Assembly: GCA_030950365.1 (NCBI GenBank)
Contig: JAUZRQ010000020.1
Coordinates: forward strand, 30,822-94,821
DNA length: 64,000 nt
Origin: Candidatus Zhuqueibacterota bacterium
GTDB taxonomy: Bacteria > Zhuqueibacterota > Zhuqueibacteria > Zhuqueibacterales > Geothermadaptataceae
Direction: 5' to 3'
Below, piece by piece: positions 63,454-64,000 of this stretch (positions within the stretch are counted from its first letter, which is position 1; the number at the start of each line of letters is the position of its first letter). A program made the position numbers and the translations under genes. The notes beneath the pieces were generated by a model that worked only from the letters and a program-made list of their open reading frames with translations, did no database searches and was not told the DNA's origin.

Positions 63454-63498
63454 TTTCCGAATCTAAACGGTGCGATGGATAGCGCGGCGGTGAATGTT
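63454..63498 (+). repeat. GCGCGGCGGTG repeat
   Basis: CCGAATCTAAACGGTGCGAT then GGATAGCGCGGCGGTGAATG, a second copy of the unit at 57187. Confidence 0.6.
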
Positions 63499-63619
63499 TT
63501 TGCGCTAATTATTTTGCTTTTTAATTAACGCAAAAGGTTTTGCTGTTATTAGAATTTACACAAGTACGGTGTCAATCTAGTTGAGCTTCATATCGAATAA
63601 ATCTCAAAAGGGTATCTCC

Positions 63620-63784
63620 ATGCAAAAAGAATATACAGCCGTGATTAAAAAAGAAGGCGAATGGTGGATCGGGTGGATTGAGGAGATTCCCGGAGTGAAT
63701 TGTCAGGAACGGACTCTGGAAGCCTTGAAAGAAACGCTGGCGGTTACATTAATAGAGGCGCTGGAATTTTATTTACATGAATAG
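63620..63784 (+). CDS. HicB-family antitoxin-like protein
   Basis: A 54-residue protein with the short HicB beta-alpha fold: YTAVIKKEGEWWIGWIEEIP, then GVNCQERTLEALKETLAVTL. AAGGG precedes ATG 63620; an upstream ATG at 63581 lacks support. HicB normally neutralises a HicA RNase encoded next to it, but no HicA gene follows in the next 150 bases, so it is probably orphaned. Confidence 0.7.
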   Translation: MQKEYTAVIKKEGEWWIGWIEEIPGVNCQERTLEALKETLAVTLIEALEFYLHE

Positions 63785-63935
63785 CAATTGACGCTTCAAA
63801 ATACAAAATGCTGGTTTTTAATTGAACATGGATGAGGCAGATAAAACGAAATTGCATAAAATACCAAAGCATGTAATTTCCACACAAGTAATCTAAGATT
63901 TGATAACATTATTCAATGAAAATAAGGGAATGAAA

Positions 63936-64000
63936 ATGAAACCTTTCGATCGAATTACTTTTGATCCCCATGTCATGGGAGGGCGGGCATGTATCCGCGG
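63936..64000 (+). CDS. DUF433-family protein, 5' end only
   Basis: The frame from ATG 63936 reads MKPFDRITFDPHVMGGRACI and runs to the window edge. FDRITFDPxVMGGxxCIRG is the characteristic start of DUF433 proteins, many of which are antitoxins of VapC-like or DUF5615 toxins. AATAAGGG lies seven bases upstream; an ATG six bases earlier (63930) is possible. The gene continues outside the window. Confidence 0.8.
   Translation, partial: MKPFDRITFDPHVMGGRACIR

Overview
This window is a bacterial chromosome segment with about 55 genes. Most of it is moderately GC-rich, with short AT-rich patches near 28.4-29.3 kb and 57.4-58.4 kb. No rRNA, tRNA, CRISPR array, transposase or integrase gene was found. 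Start codons are usually preceded by clear Shine-Dalgarno sequences (AGGAGG-like). Several upstream regions instead carry a TTG...TAnnTTTR arrangement that resembles Bacteroidota/FCB-group promoters. Together with many intergenic repeats (CACAAAG and CACGGATG types) this fits an uncultured FCB-superphylum lineage such as a KSB1- or Calditrichota-like bacterium. That placement is inference only.

Layout. 1-2.2 kb: end of a complex I operon (nuoM 3' end, nuoN). 2.4-3.3 kb: an IF-2B-like protein. 3.4-7.6 kb: the translation and secretion operon ffh-rpsP-khpA-rimM-trmD-rplS. 7.6-12.5 kb: a class III aminotransferase, ribonuclease G, rplU-rpmA and malate dehydrogenase. 12.7-15.2 kb: a secreted protein joining a glycosidase-like barrel to a degenerate DapA-like barrel. 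15.5-22.7 kb: a chemosensory operon (hybrid cheA-REC, cheW, cytosolic double-PAS receptor, cheB, cheR) with no stand-alone cheY. 22.7-29.2 kb (minus strand): MDR oxidoreductase, RecQ, PflX-like radical SAM protein, GT9 glycosyltransferase, and a TumE/TumA-type toxin-antitoxin pair whose toxin has a premature amber codon. 29.5-33.4 kb: dipeptide epimerase, hydrolase, membrane protein, ArsC-like protein, fatty-acid desaturase. 34.1-39 kb: an alpha-amylase lipoprotein, MBL hydrolase, JAMM peptidase and MoeB-rhodanese operon. 39.9-49.2 kb: strictosidine-synthase-like protein, SLC13 permease, membrane protein, thyA-folA, HicB-like protein, methyltransferase, NhaC antiporter and a small unknown gene pair. 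49.2-53.0 kb: an S9 peptidase-SUMF1 fusion and a RidA lipoprotein. 53.3-63.4 kb: a molybdenum hydroxylase cluster (XdhA/XdhB, XdhC, SsnA-like, short YgfK-like) interrupted by an AT-rich island. The right end has a HicB-like antitoxin and the start of a DUF433 gene.

How it fits together. The left third is conserved housekeeping. The xdhA/B-xdhC-ssnA-ygfK set resembles purine-catabolic, selenium-associated molybdenum hydroxylase loci; YgfK and SsnA would act with the hydroxylase and XdhC would mature or protect its cofactor. The JAMM-MoeB-rhodanese pair looks like a sulfur-carrier processing and activation module, but no carrier gene is present here.

The non-coding DNA is unusually informative. 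A composite structured repeat of about 320 bp occurs in two long inverted copies (33.8 and 52.1 kb) and one deleted copy (29.4 kb). A MITE-like element of about 180 bp lies at 44.1 kb, a perfect 18-bp-arm palindrome at 39.3 kb, and short repeat families pack the gaps of the xdh cluster, apparently extending into both ends of the xdhB reading frame.
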